Assembly: GCA_937922595.1 (NCBI GenBank)
Contig: CALAIY010000118.1
Span: 1-39,454 of the forward strand
Direction of reading: 5' to 3'
DNA from: an uncultured Verrucomicrobiales bacterium
Lineage (GTDB): Bacteria > Verrucomicrobiota > Verrucomicrobiia > Verrucomicrobiales > DEV007
Length of the DNA: 39,454 nucleotides
The notes beneath the pieces were generated by a model. It made no database searches. It had not been told where the DNA came from and saw only the letters and a list, made by a program, of their open reading frames with translations. The stretch's first letter is position 1; each line of letters starts with the position of its first letter. Positions 25,959 through 35,481 of this stretch are shown piece by piece. Position numbers and translations under genes: made by a program.

Positions 25959-26264
25959 TTGTCGCCGAAGCTAGCCAGAGGGCAATGAGCTTTTGGTGCA
26001 GGGAATGTCAAAAAATACTCAATCAGCCAAAATTTGCGCTCCGAGCATTACTGGACAATAGTATATACTCATATTGTCACAAACCCCCATGTCGCAAAAA
26101 AAGAATGGCTAATGGCCTCGCTAGCGTTTGCCTGCGCCCCCCTATTCTCCTTTCCACAGAGTGCTTAAGGGTGGGCAATACACTAAATTACTTGAGATTG
26201 TAGGAAGTATAAAAATCGCAATCCAATCCAAAAACAAGCCCCATCCCCCTTACGATTCGCTACG
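25959..26264. other. A/T-rich intergenic region between divergent genes, with a dyad
   Basis: No gene is convincing here. The 72-codon frame from 25985 is rich in Cys and Arg without a recognisable pattern. At 26054-26078 lies a symmetric element: GACAATA (26054-26060) and TATTGTC (26072-26078) flank GTATATAC, itself a palindrome. It could be an operator or part of a divergent promoter for the aminotransferase or the secreted repeat protein. No good -35/-10 pair is paired with it. Confidence 0.4.
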
Positions 26265-28733
26265 ATGAAACACCTATTCTACACCGCCATTTCTTGCGGC
26301 CTCCTCACCACCCCCAGCCAAGGGGAGCTCCTGTTCGAAGAAATTTTTGACTATCCTGAAGGCCCCCTTGCTGGAAATACAAATTCTTTTGCTAATGCCT
26401 CATGGGTCGCTGTATCAGGAAGCGCTAACAGTGTCATTGCCGCTTCGAGCCTCGCCTACTCAGCCATCGAGAATGGAGGAAAAAGTGTCAATCTAACGTC
26501 TAGCACACGCTTAGCCATCGACCTAAGCAGTATCGCCGCAATTGATACCCCCACGGAGGGGAGCACCCTTTACATCTCCTTTCTTCAGCAACTCGGCGAG
26601 GCTAGCTCAACAAATTCGAATATCCTCGAATTTTGGAACCGCTCCACAGCGAATAGCGACATCACTTTCAGCTACGGAACAGACACCCGTATCGGCACCG
26701 CCGATCTTGGCCTCACCCTCCGCAAGACGAATCCCCGCTTCATTACGCTTCCTGCACCTGAGGCCGAGCTCAACACCAACACCAACCTTGTCGTTATCCG
26801 TGTTGATTACGGGATGGAAGACGAGGTAGATAACATTAGATATTACATCAATCCTGGGGCTTCCGAACCAAATTCCACTACGACAGTTGCCGACAACTCC
26901 GGCACCAACTTCAATCTTACCTTCGATCGAATCGGCTTTGGCTCCTTCCAACAGGGCGCGATGTCTGTAGACGCCATACGTATCGCCACTACCTACGAAG
27001 AAGCTGTAGCAGCCGCTTCCGACACTGACGACGATGGTATTCCCGACACCTACGAAATGGAAAACGGGCTCGATTTCATGGTGAATGACGCCGCCATAGA
27101 CAACGATAGTGACGGGGGGCCAGATGGCCTCACCAATCTCGAAGAATTTCAAAACCGAACCAACCCACAGGACTCCGATTCCGACGATGATGGAATCAAT
27201 GACGGCGACGAAGTGAAGGGCAACCAAAACCCGTATACTTCCGCTGACCCCCTAACCCCGGCAACTTCCCCCCCCGGCGTGCCGACAAATCCAAACAATG
27301 AAGACTCCGACGGCGATGGAATCCTCGATCTAGAAGAAATTACAATGGGGAATGACACTTACGTCACCAACCCAAATCAGGCAGACACAGACGGCGACTC
27401 CCTCCCTGATGCATTCGAAAGTAACGGAGGAATCGACCCTACCGACCCGAATGGTAATAACGGCCCCGACGGAGATCCTGACGAGGATGAGTTGTTCACA
27501 GATGAAGAATTCGAAGCTGGAACCAGTCCCACCAACCCAGATACCGATGGCGATGGTTACAGCGATTTTGTAGAAAATGGAGATGGAATGTTCTCTGACT
27601 CACGCACCACCGGCACTGATCCGCTCGACGAAGATACCGACGGCGATGGCCTACTCGACGGAATGGAAAACCCAAACGACGGAATCCTCGGGGGACCGAT
27701 TCACCGCTCCGACCCCAATAAAGCGGATACTGATCTCGATGGTGTAAACGATTTAATGGAAATTACTGACGGTACCGATCCTCAAGACCCAAACTCCGTA
27801 AATCGACCCGACCTTGAACTCCTTTCAATCGAACCATTCGAAAATAGCGATTTTGAAAGCCCTGATATTAACTCTGGAGAAAGCACCCAGCTCCCTGGAT
27901 GGATCCAGGACGGCACCCGCACGATAGAAACTACAGAATTCCTTAACGGCAGATTTACTGCCTCCGCCGGTGAAGCCAGCCAAGTTAGCAATCTATTTTT
28001 CCGAGGCAATCAGCCTCGCTCATTCCTAGCCCAAGACATTCGAGGAACAACAAATCTCAACTCCGAGATCCATTCACTCAGTGGACTTGAACTGCTCGGA
28101 GAAACGCTCTCTCTCCAATTACGAATCGGTATTGAGGCATTCACCACTGATTCCTTCGCCAATGCTCACGGTATCGTAGAGATTGGCCTACGAAACAAAG
28201 CTAGCGGATCAGATGAAGCCAGCTGGATTCAATCTGAAACTTTCTATACAGGGAGCCAAGGTGAAGCCACAGCAGCTAACGTCACCGCACAAATAGACCG
28301 CTATCTTGATCTCGATGAGACCAACCAAAATGGCGCGGCTCTCAACTATCAGAGGTCTTACATCATCCCTGAGATCCTACCAATAGTCGGCCTATCGGTC
28401 GAATTCGCGATCGTCGTTGATCGTGTCAACGACGCCGACCAGGGAAGAGCGCTGTTCGACGACATCGATATAACACTTGGTAACGGCGGATCTACCATTT
28501 CCTCGCTAGCACTGAGTCAAGTAGCTCTCACCGAAACCGGATTCTCCGCCATGGCCAGTAACCTTGACCCCACGCTTACCTACGAACTCCGCCGCACGAC
28601 CGATTTGAACACTGGATTCGGAGAAACAATCGGCGACGCATTCAGCCCAAATGCTGATGGCACATTCCAGGTGAGCGATCCCGCCCCGCCAGCAGGCACC
28701 CGTGCGTTTTACAGAGTGCAAGAAGTTCAGTAG
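26265..28733 (+). CDS. Large secreted protein with thrombospondin type-3-like calcium-binding repeats
   Basis: 822 residues: a signal peptide (LFYTAISCGLLTTPSQG), then a beta-sandwich-like N-domain (about 20-245). About nine Asp-rich TSP3-type repeats follow between 253 and 505 (DTDDDGIPDTYE, DSDGDGILDLEE, DTDGDGLLDGME). A second beta-rich domain (about 520-740) comes next, and the C-terminal domain ends YELRRTTDLNTGF...RAFYRVQEVQ, a C-terminus often seen on verrucomicrobial secreted proteins. The repeats bind calcium in this family. It is probably a surface or adhesion protein. No sorting signal was identified. A strong hairpin follows it. Confidence 0.85.
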   Translation: MKHLFYTAISCGLLTTPSQGELLFEEIFDYPEGPLAGNTNSFANASWVAVSGSANSVIAASSLAYSAIENGGKSVNLTSSTRLAIDLSSIAAIDTPTEGSTLYISFLQQLGEASSTNSNILEFWNRSTANSDITFSYGTDTRIGTADLGLTLRKTNPRFITLPAPEAELNTNTNLVVIRVDYGMEDEVDNIRYYINPGASEPNSTTTVADNSGTNFNLTFDRIGFGSFQQGAMSVDAIRIATTYEEAVAAASDTDDDGIPDTYEMENGLDFMVNDAAIDNDSDGGPDGLTNLEEFQNRTNPQDSDSDDDGINDGDEVKGNQNPYTSADPLTPATSPPGVPTNPNNEDSDGDGILDLEEITMGNDTYVTNPNQADTDGDSLPDAFESNGGIDPTDPNGNNGPDGDPDEDELFTDEEFEAGTSPTNPDTDGDGYSDFVENGDGMFSDSRTTGTDPLDEDTDGDGLLDGMENPNDGILGGPIHRSDPNKADTDLDGVNDLMEITDGTDPQDPNSVNRPDLELLSIEPFENSDFESPDINSGESTQLPGWIQDGTRTIETTEFLNGRFTASAGEASQVSNLFFRGNQPRSFLAQDIRGTTNLNSEIHSLSGLELLGETLSLQLRIGIEAFTTDSFANAHGIVEIGLRNKASGSDEASWIQSETFYTGSQGEATAANVTAQIDRYLDLDETNQNGAALNYQRSYIIPEILPIVGLSVEFAIVVDRVNDADQGRALFDDIDITLGNGGSTISSLALSQVALTETGFSAMASNLDPTLTYELRRTTDLNTGFGETIGDAFSPNADGTFQVSDPAPPAGTRAFYRVQEVQ

Positions 28734-28770
28734 CGGAGAACTGAGCTTCAAATAAAACTCTAAACTTCAA

Positions 28771-28810
28771 TTTGAGCCACCCGCAGTCGAGAGACTGTGG
28801 GTGGCTCAAA
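28771..28810. terminator. Strong bidirectional hairpin terminator
   Basis: An 18-bp stem (28771-28788 with 28793-28810, one G-U pair) closes a 4-base GAGA loop. The arms begin TTT and end AAA, so both strands carry T beyond the stem. It separates the secreted protein from the convergent sulfite reductase gene. Confidence 0.85.
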
Positions 28811-28841
28811 CTCTTTAAACGCTACTGAAAAAGACACCCAC

Positions 28842-30590
28842 CTACACTTCTCCGAGACCTTCGTGAAAATCCCTGCCGTGCTCGGTGGGCTTTACGTAGT
28901 TTTTACGAACCACGAAATCGCCAAAGCGTTCGCCTTCAGTGCGGCTTTTTGCGTAGGCTTCAATAATCGGGCGGAGAATATCGGGAATGTCTTCCGCTAG
29001 AGCCTTCTCCTTGTAGAGCTTATTGAGGCGATCTCCGGAAAATCCGGCTCCAAGATAGAGATTGTATTTCCCTGGGCTCCTTCCCACGAAACCTATTTCG
29101 GCAAGATAAGGGCGGGCACAGCCATTGGGGCAGCCGGTCATGCGAATGGTGATGGCATCATCCCGCAGACCATTCTCAGCAAGAATCTCTTCAATTTCCC
29201 CAACGAGTTCGGGGAGATAGCGCTCGCTTTCAGCAAGAGAGAGGCCGCAAGTGGGAAGCGCTACGCAAGCCATGGAGTGCAGGCGAATACCGCTCGCTTC
29301 GTAAGTTCGGTTGATGCCGTATTCTTTGAGCACGGCCTCGATTTTTGGTCGCATCTCGGGAGTGATGCTGCCGATGGTGAGGTTTTGGTTTGCCGTAAGG
29401 CGGAAATCACCCGTGTGAATTTTCGCGATCTCACGAAGCCCCGTCATAAGCTTAAATTTCTCTGTGTCTTTTACGCGGCCATTTTGAATAAAGAGGGTGA
29501 GGTGATGATTGCCATCGGTGCCATCGACCCATCCATAGCGGTCTCCGTTGCCCTCGAATTTGTAGGGGCGCTCGTCGCCGAGCTTGTAGCCAAGGCGCTG
29601 CTCGACTTCCGCACGAAACCAATCAAGACCACGATCATCGATCGTGTATTTGAGGCGGGCGTGGGCTCGATTCGTGCGATCACCGTAATCACGCTGCACG
29701 AGCATTACTTTTTCCGCGACGTCTACCGCCTGCTCAGGCGTGCAAAATCCCATGACCTGCGCCAATACCGGATAGGTCGATTTATCCCCATGCTTCATGC
29801 CCATGCCCCCACCAACAGTAACATTGTAACCAACCACTTTACCGCCCTCAATGATCGCGATGAAGCCTAGGCAGTGAGCAAAGATATCGACATCATTGCT
29901 CGGAGGAACGGCAACAACGATTTTAAATTTCCGTGGGAGATAGTGCTTCCCATATAGCGGCTCAATCTCCTCGGGATCGGGGGTGATTTTCTCTTTAAAA
30001 CCGTCCTCTCCTTTGAGCCAGATCTCATGATACGCACCAGTCTGCGGAGTAAGGTGATCACTAATGTCCTGAGAGAGCTTGAGCGTGGCAGCGTGAGCTT
30101 CGGAGACGTGCGGGGTGGGATTGCACATGACGTTGCGGTTCACGTCTCCACAGGCGGCGATCGTGTCGAGGCAAGAGCGATTGATCTCGATCATGCTCTG
30201 CTTGAGCACGCCTTTTACAATGCCGTGAAACTGGAAAGCCTGGCGGGTGGTGAGCTTGAGGGTGTGATTCGCATGGGTGTTCGCGATGCGATCCATCTCA
30301 AGCCATTGCTTTGGGGTGGCAACGCCGCCTGGGACGCGGACTCGGATCATGAAAGAGAATGCTTTTTCTAGCTTCGCTTTGCGGCGTTCGCGGCGGAGAT
30401 CGCGATCGTCTTGCTGGTAGATGCCGTGAAACTTGGTGAGTTGTGTGTCTTCGTCGGAGAGAGCCCCAGTGGAGGTATCGACAAGGCCTTCGGCGATGGT
30501 ACCGCGAAGGTAGTTTGAAACGTCCTTGATCGTTTCGTTTTTGCTCTTCTCATCGAGCGGGAGGACGGGAGGTTCTGTATTCTTGACCAT
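28842..30590 (-). CDS. cysI: Assimilatory sulfite reductase, hemoprotein subunit (or sulfite/nitrite reductase family)
   Basis: The protein reduces sulfite to sulfide with a siroheme and a [4Fe-4S] cluster. The cluster cysteines are in [18 protein letters not shown] (C-x5-C, about residue 440) and [18 protein letters not shown] (C-x3-C, about 483). Siroheme-binding Arg/Lys-rich patches include [11 protein letters not shown] and [13 protein letters not shown]. 582 residues matches CysI. The ending [19 protein letters not shown] is characteristic of CysI rather than NirA. The flavoprotein partner CysJ is not in the window. It supplies sulfide for cysteine synthesis. Confidence 0.93.
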   Translation of the reverse strand: MVKNTEPPVLPLDEKSKNETIKDVSNYLRGTIAEGLVDTSTGALSDEDTQLTKFHGIYQQDDRDLRRERRKAKLEKAFSFMIRVRVPGGVATPKQWLEMDRIANTHANHTLKLTTRQAFQFHGIVKGVLKQSMIEINRSCLDTIAACGDVNRNVMCNPTPHVSEAHAATLKLSQDISDHLTPQTGAYHEIWLKGEDGFKEKITPDPEEIEPLYGKHYLPRKFKIVVAVPPSNDVDIFAHCLGFIAIIEGGKVVGYNVTVGGGMGMKHGDKSTYPVLAQVMGFCTPEQAVDVAEKVMLVQRDYGDRTNRAHARLKYTIDDRGLDWFRAEVEQRLGYKLGDERPYKFEGNGDRYGWVDGTDGNHHLTLFIQNGRVKDTEKFKLMTGLREIAKIHTGDFRLTANQNLTIGSITPEMRPKIEAVLKEYGINRTYEASGIRLHSMACVALPTCGLSLAESERYLPELVGEIEEILAENGLRDDAITIRMTGCPNGCARPYLAEIGFVGRSPGKYNLYLGAGFSGDRLNKLYKEKALAEDIPDILRPIIEAYAKSRTEGERFGDFVVRKNYVKPTEHGRDFHEGLGEV

Positions 30591-30669
30591 TTTAATCGGG
30601 ATTGGGGTATTTTAAGACACCCTACGCTTTTGGCAATCTGCTTTTCGATTGCCGTTCCCGAATGTGAGG

Positions 30670-31158
30670 TCAGTGCCCTTTGTTAAACCGAGCCATTTCG
30701 CGCTGAGCTTCGCGTTTGTCCGTCTGCTCACGAAGCGCCTGGCGCTTATCTGACTGGACTTTGCCTCTGGCGACGCCGAGGGCTATTTTCACGAGGTGCC
30801 CCTTCCAGTAGGCGCGGAGGGCGACGAGGGTGCAGCCGCGCTCGGCGGTGAGGCCGATCAGAGTGGCGATCTCCTTCTTTTTAAGAAGGAGCTTTCGCGG
30901 GCGACGGGGAGGGTGCTGCTCAAAGCTGGCTTTTTCGTAAACGGCAACGTCCATGCCGTAGAGCCATACCTCTTCGTTTTCAATTCGCCCGAACGCGTCG
31001 CGAAGGTTTACGTGCCCCTCGCGAATCGATTTCACCTCGGTTCCTTTGAGCGCGATTCCACACTCGAACTCCTGGAGGATCGTGTAGTCGTGCCGAGCCT
31101 TGCGGTTATCGGAGATGTCGCCCGGCGCTTTCGGCTTATTTTTTTTATTTCGCGCCAT
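30670..31158 (-). CDS. smpB: SsrA-binding protein SmpB
   Basis: It binds tmRNA for rescue of stalled ribosomes. The OB-fold signature is clear: NRKARHDYTILQEFECGIALKGTEVKSIREGHVNLRD-type start, then VWLYGMDVAVYEKASFEQHPPRRPRKLLLKK. The basic C-terminal tail (KREAQREMARFNKGH) inserts into the mRNA channel. 162 residues. The start ATG has no Shine-Dalgarno. It lies 24 bp after rpoZ and is probably co-transcribed. The tmRNA gene itself was not found in this window. Confidence 0.96.
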   Translation of the reverse strand: MARNKKNKPKAPGDISDNRKARHDYTILQEFECGIALKGTEVKSIREGHVNLRDAFGRIENEEVWLYGMDVAVYEKASFEQHPPRRPRKLLLKKKEIATLIGLTAERGCTLVALRAYWKGHLVKIALGVARGKVQSDKRQALREQTDKREAQREMARFNKGH

Positions 31159-31182
31159 GGGCGATGGGAGAAGAAGCCTACT

Positions 31183-31398
31183 TTAGACTTCTTCGATTTC
31201 CTCGTCGGGTTCGGCGACGATCACTTTGCCTTCGATGATTTCGAGAAGCGCGACATCAGCCATTCCCATGCCTGGAGTACGATCCACAAGTGGGTGACGA
31301 CCGCTATTAAGCTGCCGCACGCGCTTGGATACCATGTTGATGAGAAGCGGACGATGCAGGATGACGGTGGCTGCTTTATCGACGAGGTCGGCGTTCAT
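31183..31398 (-). CDS. rpoZ: RNA polymerase omega subunit
   Basis: 71 residues with the RpoZ pattern NMVSKRVRQLNSGRHPLVDR and ADVALLEIIEGKVIV. It aids assembly of the beta-prime subunit. A promoter-like -35/-10 pair lies upstream at 31458-31485. Followed closely by smpB. The family is short and divergent, which keeps the score below the longer housekeeping genes. Confidence 0.9.
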   Translation of the reverse strand: MNADLVDKAATVILHRPLLINMVSKRVRQLNSGRHPLVDRTPGMGMADVALLEIIEGKVIVAEPDEEIEEV

Positions 31399-31457
31399 GG
31401 GGAAAAATGATTAAGGGGACAGATTAAAGGGAGGCTCCAGGGGCGCAGGGGGAAGCG

Positions 31458-31485
31458 GTTATAGCATACAGGGCGATTGTTGCAA
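31458..31485 (-). promoter_or_regulatory. Sigma70-like promoter of rpoZ-smpB
   Basis: On the minus strand, TTGCAA (31480-31485) and TATAAC (31458-31463) are 16 bp apart. Both differ from consensus at two and one positions respectively. The leader would be about 50-55 nt. Confidence 0.5.
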
Positions 31486-31551
31486 GTGGGGCTGAGGCTC
31501 TTGGGGCTGATTTCGAGGAGGACATTCTCTGAGAGCCAACGGAATGCCCGC

Positions 31552-32040
31552 TCAATCGGCTTTGGAAACTTTCTCTTTTTTTAGGGTGATTGGCTTTACC
31601 CTGGCCTTCCCTGGTGGGGACCAGCTTTGAATCGTGGGGTCGTCCTTAAACGCCTGATGCACTAGGCGGCGAAAATAGGCGTTCATGGGGGCGAGACGAG
31701 CCGGCCGCCCGGTGATGCGAACGGATTCAGCCTGCTGGCGAACGTCCGCGAGGAAGTTGTCTTCGCGCATAGCTCGGAAGTGCCCAATGTCTACCCGGAC
31801 GCGGGGGGCGTTGCTGTCCTGCTCTTGGAGGAGACGATTCAGGAGATACTGGATGTCGTTTAGCCGAGTCCCCCCTTTTCCAGTGAGGATAGCAGCGTCT
31901 CCGGTGATGACCTGGAGACCAGGGTCGGCACCATCTTCTCCGATTTCCTCTACAATTTCGCAGGGAAAGCCTAAATACCCGAGAAGAGTATCAAGAAGAG
32001 GCGTAGCAGCAGCGGGCGGGGCGATGGCTCCAGTGGACAT
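31552..32040 (-). CDS. jag: KH-R3H RNA-binding protein Jag/KhpB (short form)
   Basis: A KH domain (LQVITGDAAILTGKGGTRLNDIQYLLNRLL, with a GKGG loop) is followed by an R3H domain (NAYFRRLVHQAFKDDPTIQSWS, with R-x3-H in RRLVH). The N-terminal Jag_N domain found in firmicute Jag is absent; the protein starts almost at the KH part (162 residues). It binds RNA and in firmicutes partners KhpA. It follows yidC by 28 bp in the standard rpmH-rnpA-yidD-yidC-jag order, so its expression is tied to that operon. Confidence 0.92.
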   Translation of the reverse strand: MSTGAIAPPAAATPLLDTLLGYLGFPCEIVEEIGEDGADPGLQVITGDAAILTGKGGTRLNDIQYLLNRLLQEQDSNAPRVRVDIGHFRAMREDNFLADVRQQAESVRITGRPARLAPMNAYFRRLVHQAFKDDPTIQSWSPPGKARVKPITLKKEKVSKAD

Positions 32041-32068
32041 ACCTAGAGTTTACCCCGGAGAGGACCAT

Positions 32069-33904
32069 TTATGAACCGCCTTTTTTGCGAGCAGATTTGC
32101 CTGCTCCGCCAGTGCGGGGACCCTGAGGCTTTTTAGGCTTTTCGGGGGCTCCGGTAAGGCTGCGCTTCGATTTTGCTGGGCGTTCTTTTTTCTGTAATTC
32201 CACATCAGGACCACGCTTGGTGAGCCACGTCTGGAAAATTCCGATGATGTTCTGCGCAGTCCAGTAGAGAGCAAGCGCGGAGGCAAAGCTGTAACAGATG
32301 AAGAGGAAGAAGACCGGCATGATCATGAACATGCGCTGCTGGGTTTTATCGCCTGTATTTGGCGTCATCATCATTTGCAGAAGCATGGTGCCGGCCATGA
32401 GAAGCGGAAGCGGATTGATGGGAAGGCCGGCAATGTGGCCAACGGTGTCTGGGGCAGAGAGGTCTTGAACCCAGAGAAAATTAGCACCTCGAAGCTCAAC
32501 TGCGCTCTGGAGCATGGTGTAAAATCCAAAGAAAATCGGCATCTGGAGAATCATCGGAAGACAGCCTCCAATGGGATTGACGCCGTAATCCTTGTACAGC
32601 TCCATGACCTTCTGCTGCTGTTTTTGAGGCTCGTCTTTATACTTGGCCTGGATCGCCTTCATCTTGGGCGAAAGTGCCGCCATGCGCTTCATGGACTTCT
32701 GGCTCTTGGCGTAGAGTGGCCAGATGATGATACGAATCGTGAGCGTGACGAGGAGAATGGCGACGCCGAAATTGCCAACTTTGCTGTAGAACCACAGCAT
32801 GAGCTTCATGAGCGCTACGCAGATGATATTAAAAATGCCGTAGAAGAGCATATCCTCTCGCTGATCGCCGAGGTCTTTGAGACCAGCGTAGGAACGCGGC
32901 CCCGCGTAAATTTCGAAATTTTGGGTGAGTGGGACACCTGATTCAAGAGCCGCAGGTGGAAGTGAGAAGGCGGTCTCACAAGCATAATGCTGCTTATCAT
33001 CCTGCTCACCAGGAGGCAGCGGCGCTGGGATACGGCGCCCCCAGACGGTGCCAGCTCCATGAACCTCAGGGGTAATTAGGGTGCAGAAAAACTGGTTGAA
33101 GGTACCGGCCCAGAGGAGGCCGTCGCTGGTGATATCAATAGTGCGGCGGTCTTCGCCGAATTTCATGAAGAGGAAACCACTTTTACCGAAATCATTCGCG
33201 GACTTAGAATCAGCTTCACCACCCGTATTCCAACCGAAGGAAGGCGGGACACGCTCACGCTTGAGAAGAGGATTGATCGCACCCGAGTAGAGGTAAAGGG
33301 CTCCGGTGCTCGCTGGCGTGGCCGCAGTATTAGTAAGCGTTAGCTCAAGATCGATGAGGTAGCCTTCGGATTGAGTGACAGGAATCCCTTCTTCCTGAGG
33401 CTCACGAAGGGTGAATTTTTTACGAATGGTGAGACCTGCCGGAGTGGAGGCCTCGTAAATGACGGAAGAATCAGTCGATTCTATGACGGCGAAGACGATG
33501 TCATTGCCGAGCGAATCAGCGCCCGAGCCGAGGGAGCCGATGGGCGCACGACCAACGCTATTGAGGATGACGTTGCCTCCACGTTTGCTCTCTTCCTGAG
33601 TAAGAAGACGGACGAAGCGAACTCCTCCACCGAGGTTGGTAAAGGTCGCCTCGACGAGGGAATTTTTAAGAGTGGTCTCTTCTACACCTGCGGGTGGGGC
33701 ACTGAGAGTGGCGGCACCAGAGGTAATGACTGCAGGAACAGTGGATCCCGCAGCATTCGTGCTGCCCGTTTCCGGCGCTGCCGGGATTGTCTCAGTGGCT
33801 ACTTGCTCTGCCGGCGCCGGCGCAGGCGGCTTCGGCATGAAGAAGGAAGTGTAAACAAGACCGAGCACACAGAGTGTGACGATGATATAAGCTTTGCGGT
33901 CCAT
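32069..33904 (-). CDS. yidC: Membrane protein insertase YidC
   Basis: 611 residues. A first transmembrane helix (YIIVTLCVLGLVYTSFFM) is followed by a large periplasmic domain (about 60-350), typical of Gram-negative-type YidC. Then comes the conserved core: MLWFYSKVGNFGVAILLVTL, PLYAKSQKSMKRMAALSPKMKAIQAKY, YKDYGVNPIGGCLPMILQMPIFFGFY and MFMIMPVFFLFICYSFASALALYW. The C-terminal tail is basic (SKRSLTGAPEKPKKPQGPRT), a likely ribosome contact. It inserts membrane proteins alone or with Sec. Part of the rpmH operon. Confidence 0.97.
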   Translation of the reverse strand: MDRKAYIIVTLCVLGLVYTSFFMPKPPAPAPAEQVATETIPAAPETGSTNAAGSTVPAVITSGAATLSAPPAGVEETTLKNSLVEATFTNLGGGVRFVRLLTQEESKRGGNVILNSVGRAPIGSLGSGADSLGNDIVFAVIESTDSSVIYEASTPAGLTIRKKFTLREPQEEGIPVTQSEGYLIDLELTLTNTAATPASTGALYLYSGAINPLLKRERVPPSFGWNTGGEADSKSANDFGKSGFLFMKFGEDRRTIDITSDGLLWAGTFNQFFCTLITPEVHGAGTVWGRRIPAPLPPGEQDDKQHYACETAFSLPPAALESGVPLTQNFEIYAGPRSYAGLKDLGDQREDMLFYGIFNIICVALMKLMLWFYSKVGNFGVAILLVTLTIRIIIWPLYAKSQKSMKRMAALSPKMKAIQAKYKDEPQKQQQKVMELYKDYGVNPIGGCLPMILQMPIFFGFYTMLQSAVELRGANFLWVQDLSAPDTVGHIAGLPINPLPLLMAGTMLLQMMMTPNTGDKTQQRMFMIMPVFFLFICYSFASALALYWTAQNIIGIFQTWLTKRGPDVELQKKERPAKSKRSLTGAPEKPKKPQGPRTGGAGKSARKKGGS

Positions 33905-33964
33905 GGTAGGAAAATCAGAAGATGCGGGGGACGAAAGTGTGGAGAATTTGAGGGCTGTCCAGGG

Positions 33965-34192
33965 CTAGCGAACCGGATCGTAGCCCGAACCGCCCCAGGG
34001 CTGACAGCGGCAAATACGGCAAAAGCCAAGCCAACCTCCTTTGATAAACCCGTGACGCTCGATTGCCTCAAGAGTGTAAGCGGAACAGGATGGCGTAAAA
34101 CGGCAACCACTGCCCGGACCACCGAAAAGGTGCATCGCAGGCGAGAGCGCCAGCTGGTAAAAGCGGATAAGAAGACGACTAAGGATCTTCAT
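33965..34192 (-). CDS. yidD: Membrane protein insertion efficiency factor YidD
   Basis: 75 residues from ATG 34192. The frame is open to 34240, but the family starts at [13 protein letters not shown]. Signature: [33 protein letters not shown] and [17 protein letters not shown], with the conserved Cys residues. The start overlaps the rnpA stop as ATGA (34189-34192), indicating translational coupling. It assists YidC. Confidence 0.95.
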   Translation of the reverse strand: MKILSRLLIRFYQLALSPAMHLFGGPGSGCRFTPSCSAYTLEAIERHGFIKGGWLGFCRICRCQPWGGSGYDPVR

Positions 34193-34545
34193 CGAGCGGA
34201 TTCGGTCGAGTCCAGAAGCTTCCGCGTAAGCCACAGCCATTCAGACCGAAGCTTAGCATAGGGAGCAGTGGCCGCGCGATGGCGGGCGATAGTGACAATC
34301 CGCGTACCTGGCGGAATTTTCTCTCCGCTCTCCTGAATGACCGCACGAATACGGCGGCGGGCACGATTGCGGGCGACAGCGTTGCCTATTCTTTTCGTCG
34401 TGATAATACCAAAACGAGCAGGAGCATCACCGTGGCCGGTGGAGACTCCCATCACAAGGCTCGATCCTGCCTTTGAGTGCCCATCAGAGCGCACCTGGCG
34501 AAATTCGCCAGATTCGGTGAGTCGGCGCTCCCGGGGAAACTGCAT
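34189..34545 (-). CDS. rnpA: Ribonuclease P protein component
   Basis: 118 residues from [18 protein letters not shown]; the frame opens six codons further upstream. The RnpA signature [28 protein letters not shown] is present, followed by [23 protein letters not shown]. It is the protein subunit of RNase P, which matures tRNA 5' ends. It lies downstream of rpmH as usual and couples to yidD. Confidence 0.95.
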   Translation of the reverse strand: MQFPRERRLTESGEFRQVRSDGHSKAGSSLVMGVSTGHGDAPARFGIITTKRIGNAVARNRARRRIRAVIQESGEKIPPGTRIVTIARHRAATAPYAKLRSEWLWLTRKLLDSTESAR

Positions 34546-34580
34546 CTCGGGAGCCGGCGGCAAGACCGGAGCGACGAGCG

Positions 34581-34766
34581 TTAGATGCTCTGGCCAGCGC
34601 CAGCGTGGCGGGCGTATCTGATCTCGGCACCCTTCGGTACGAGGCGCTTACGGCCTTTGGCTCGACGGCGCTTAATGAGATCGCGACCGGCTTTAGTGGC
34701 CATGCGGGCACGGAATCCATGCTGGCGGCGGCGGGTGCGCTTGGAGGGCTGGTAGGTACGTTTCAT
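34581..34766 (-). CDS. rpmH: 50S ribosomal protein L34 (C-terminally extended)
   Basis: [20 protein letters not shown] and [21 protein letters not shown] are diagnostic of L34. Typical L34 stops about 46 residues in; this one has about 15 further residues ([17 protein letters not shown]). It heads the rpmH-rnpA-yidD-yidC-jag operon, with a good promoter about 90-115 bp upstream. dnaA, often divergent from rpmH, is not here; a GNAT gene is. Confidence 0.96.
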   Translation of the reverse strand: MKRTYQPSKRTRRRQHGFRARMATKAGRDLIKRRRAKGRKRLVPKGAEIRYARHAGAGQSI

Positions 34767-34852
34767 CGTCTCTTAGAAAACTTGCAGTATTGAACCCTTC
34801 CGACGAGTATTTCGCGGCTTCCAGGCGTGGAGCCAGGTCGAGAGGGGCGCGC

Positions 34853-34880
34853 AGAATACGGGGTTTCGAAGGCTTGTCAA
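34853..34880 (-). promoter_or_regulatory. Sigma70-like promoter of the rpmH operon
   Basis: On the minus strand, a perfect TTGACA (34875-34880) and TATTCT (34853-34858) are separated by 16 bp. This is the best promoter in the window and gives a leader of about 80 nt. Confidence 0.75.
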
Positions 34881-34972
34881 CGCATCTGCCATTGCTCAAC
34901 CTGAGAATTTTTATTTAGCGGGATTATCTTTCCGATCTGCATGGATTCTGCTACTGGATAGCACTCCAAAAG

Positions 34973-35440
34973 ATGAACCAACCTCCATCAGAGATCGTCC
35001 GGATCGAACCCGCCACCATCGAAGACCTCAGCGGGCTCACCGATTTACTCATGGCACTTTTTGAAGTGGAAGAAGACTTCGAGCCCAACCGCGACAATCA
35101 GGAACACGGACTCCGCCTCATCCTAGAGCAGCCACGGCATGGGCGCATCTTCGCACTGCGGAACGATCACACGATCATCGGGATGATAAACATCCTTTTC
35201 ACCGTCTCCACCGCTGTCGGCGGAATGGCAATTTTGCTAGACGACGTCATCGTGCACCCAGATCACCGCGGACAAGGCTACGGCGCGCAGCTTTTGGAAT
35301 ACGTCTCCGAATTCGCCCGAGTGAAAAAATTTCGTCGAATCACGCTGCTCACTGACCGGACTAGCGAAAACAGCCAGCGATTTTTCGAGCAAAACGGCTT
35401 TGTGATGTCAGGGATGGTTCCCATGAGAAAAATGCTCTAA
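34973..35440 (+). CDS. GNAT-family N-acetyltransferase
   Basis: 155 residues with the acetyl-CoA loop VHPDHRGQGYGAQLLEYVSEFA (R/QxxGxG) and the strand ITLLTDRTSENSQRFFEQNGF near the end. The N-terminal IEDLSGLTDLLMALFEVEEDF is like many small-molecule or amino acid acetyltransferases. The substrate cannot be assigned. It is divergent from rpmH across about 200 bp and 41 bp upstream of glnII on the same strand. Confidence 0.88.
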   Translation: MNQPPSEIVRIEPATIEDLSGLTDLLMALFEVEEDFEPNRDNQEHGLRLILEQPRHGRIFALRNDHTIIGMINILFTVSTAVGGMAILLDDVIVHPDHRGQGYGAQLLEYVSEFARVKKFRRITLLTDRTSENSQRFFEQNGFVMSGMVPMRKML

Positions 35441-35481
35441 ATTTGCGTTCGTCGATGGGCTGCGGCATATCGGTCGCAATC

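Noticed and set aside
25985-26203. 72-codon open frame
   Set aside because: No recognisable pattern, no ribosome-binding site, and rich in Cys/Arg; treated as intergenic.
30625-30655. 7-bp GGCAATC/GATTGCC hairpin after smpB
   Set aside because: No T-run on the minus strand, so not a convincing terminator.
34767-34972. Possible oriC next to rpmH
   Set aside because: No dnaA gene and no TTATCCACA boxes were seen.
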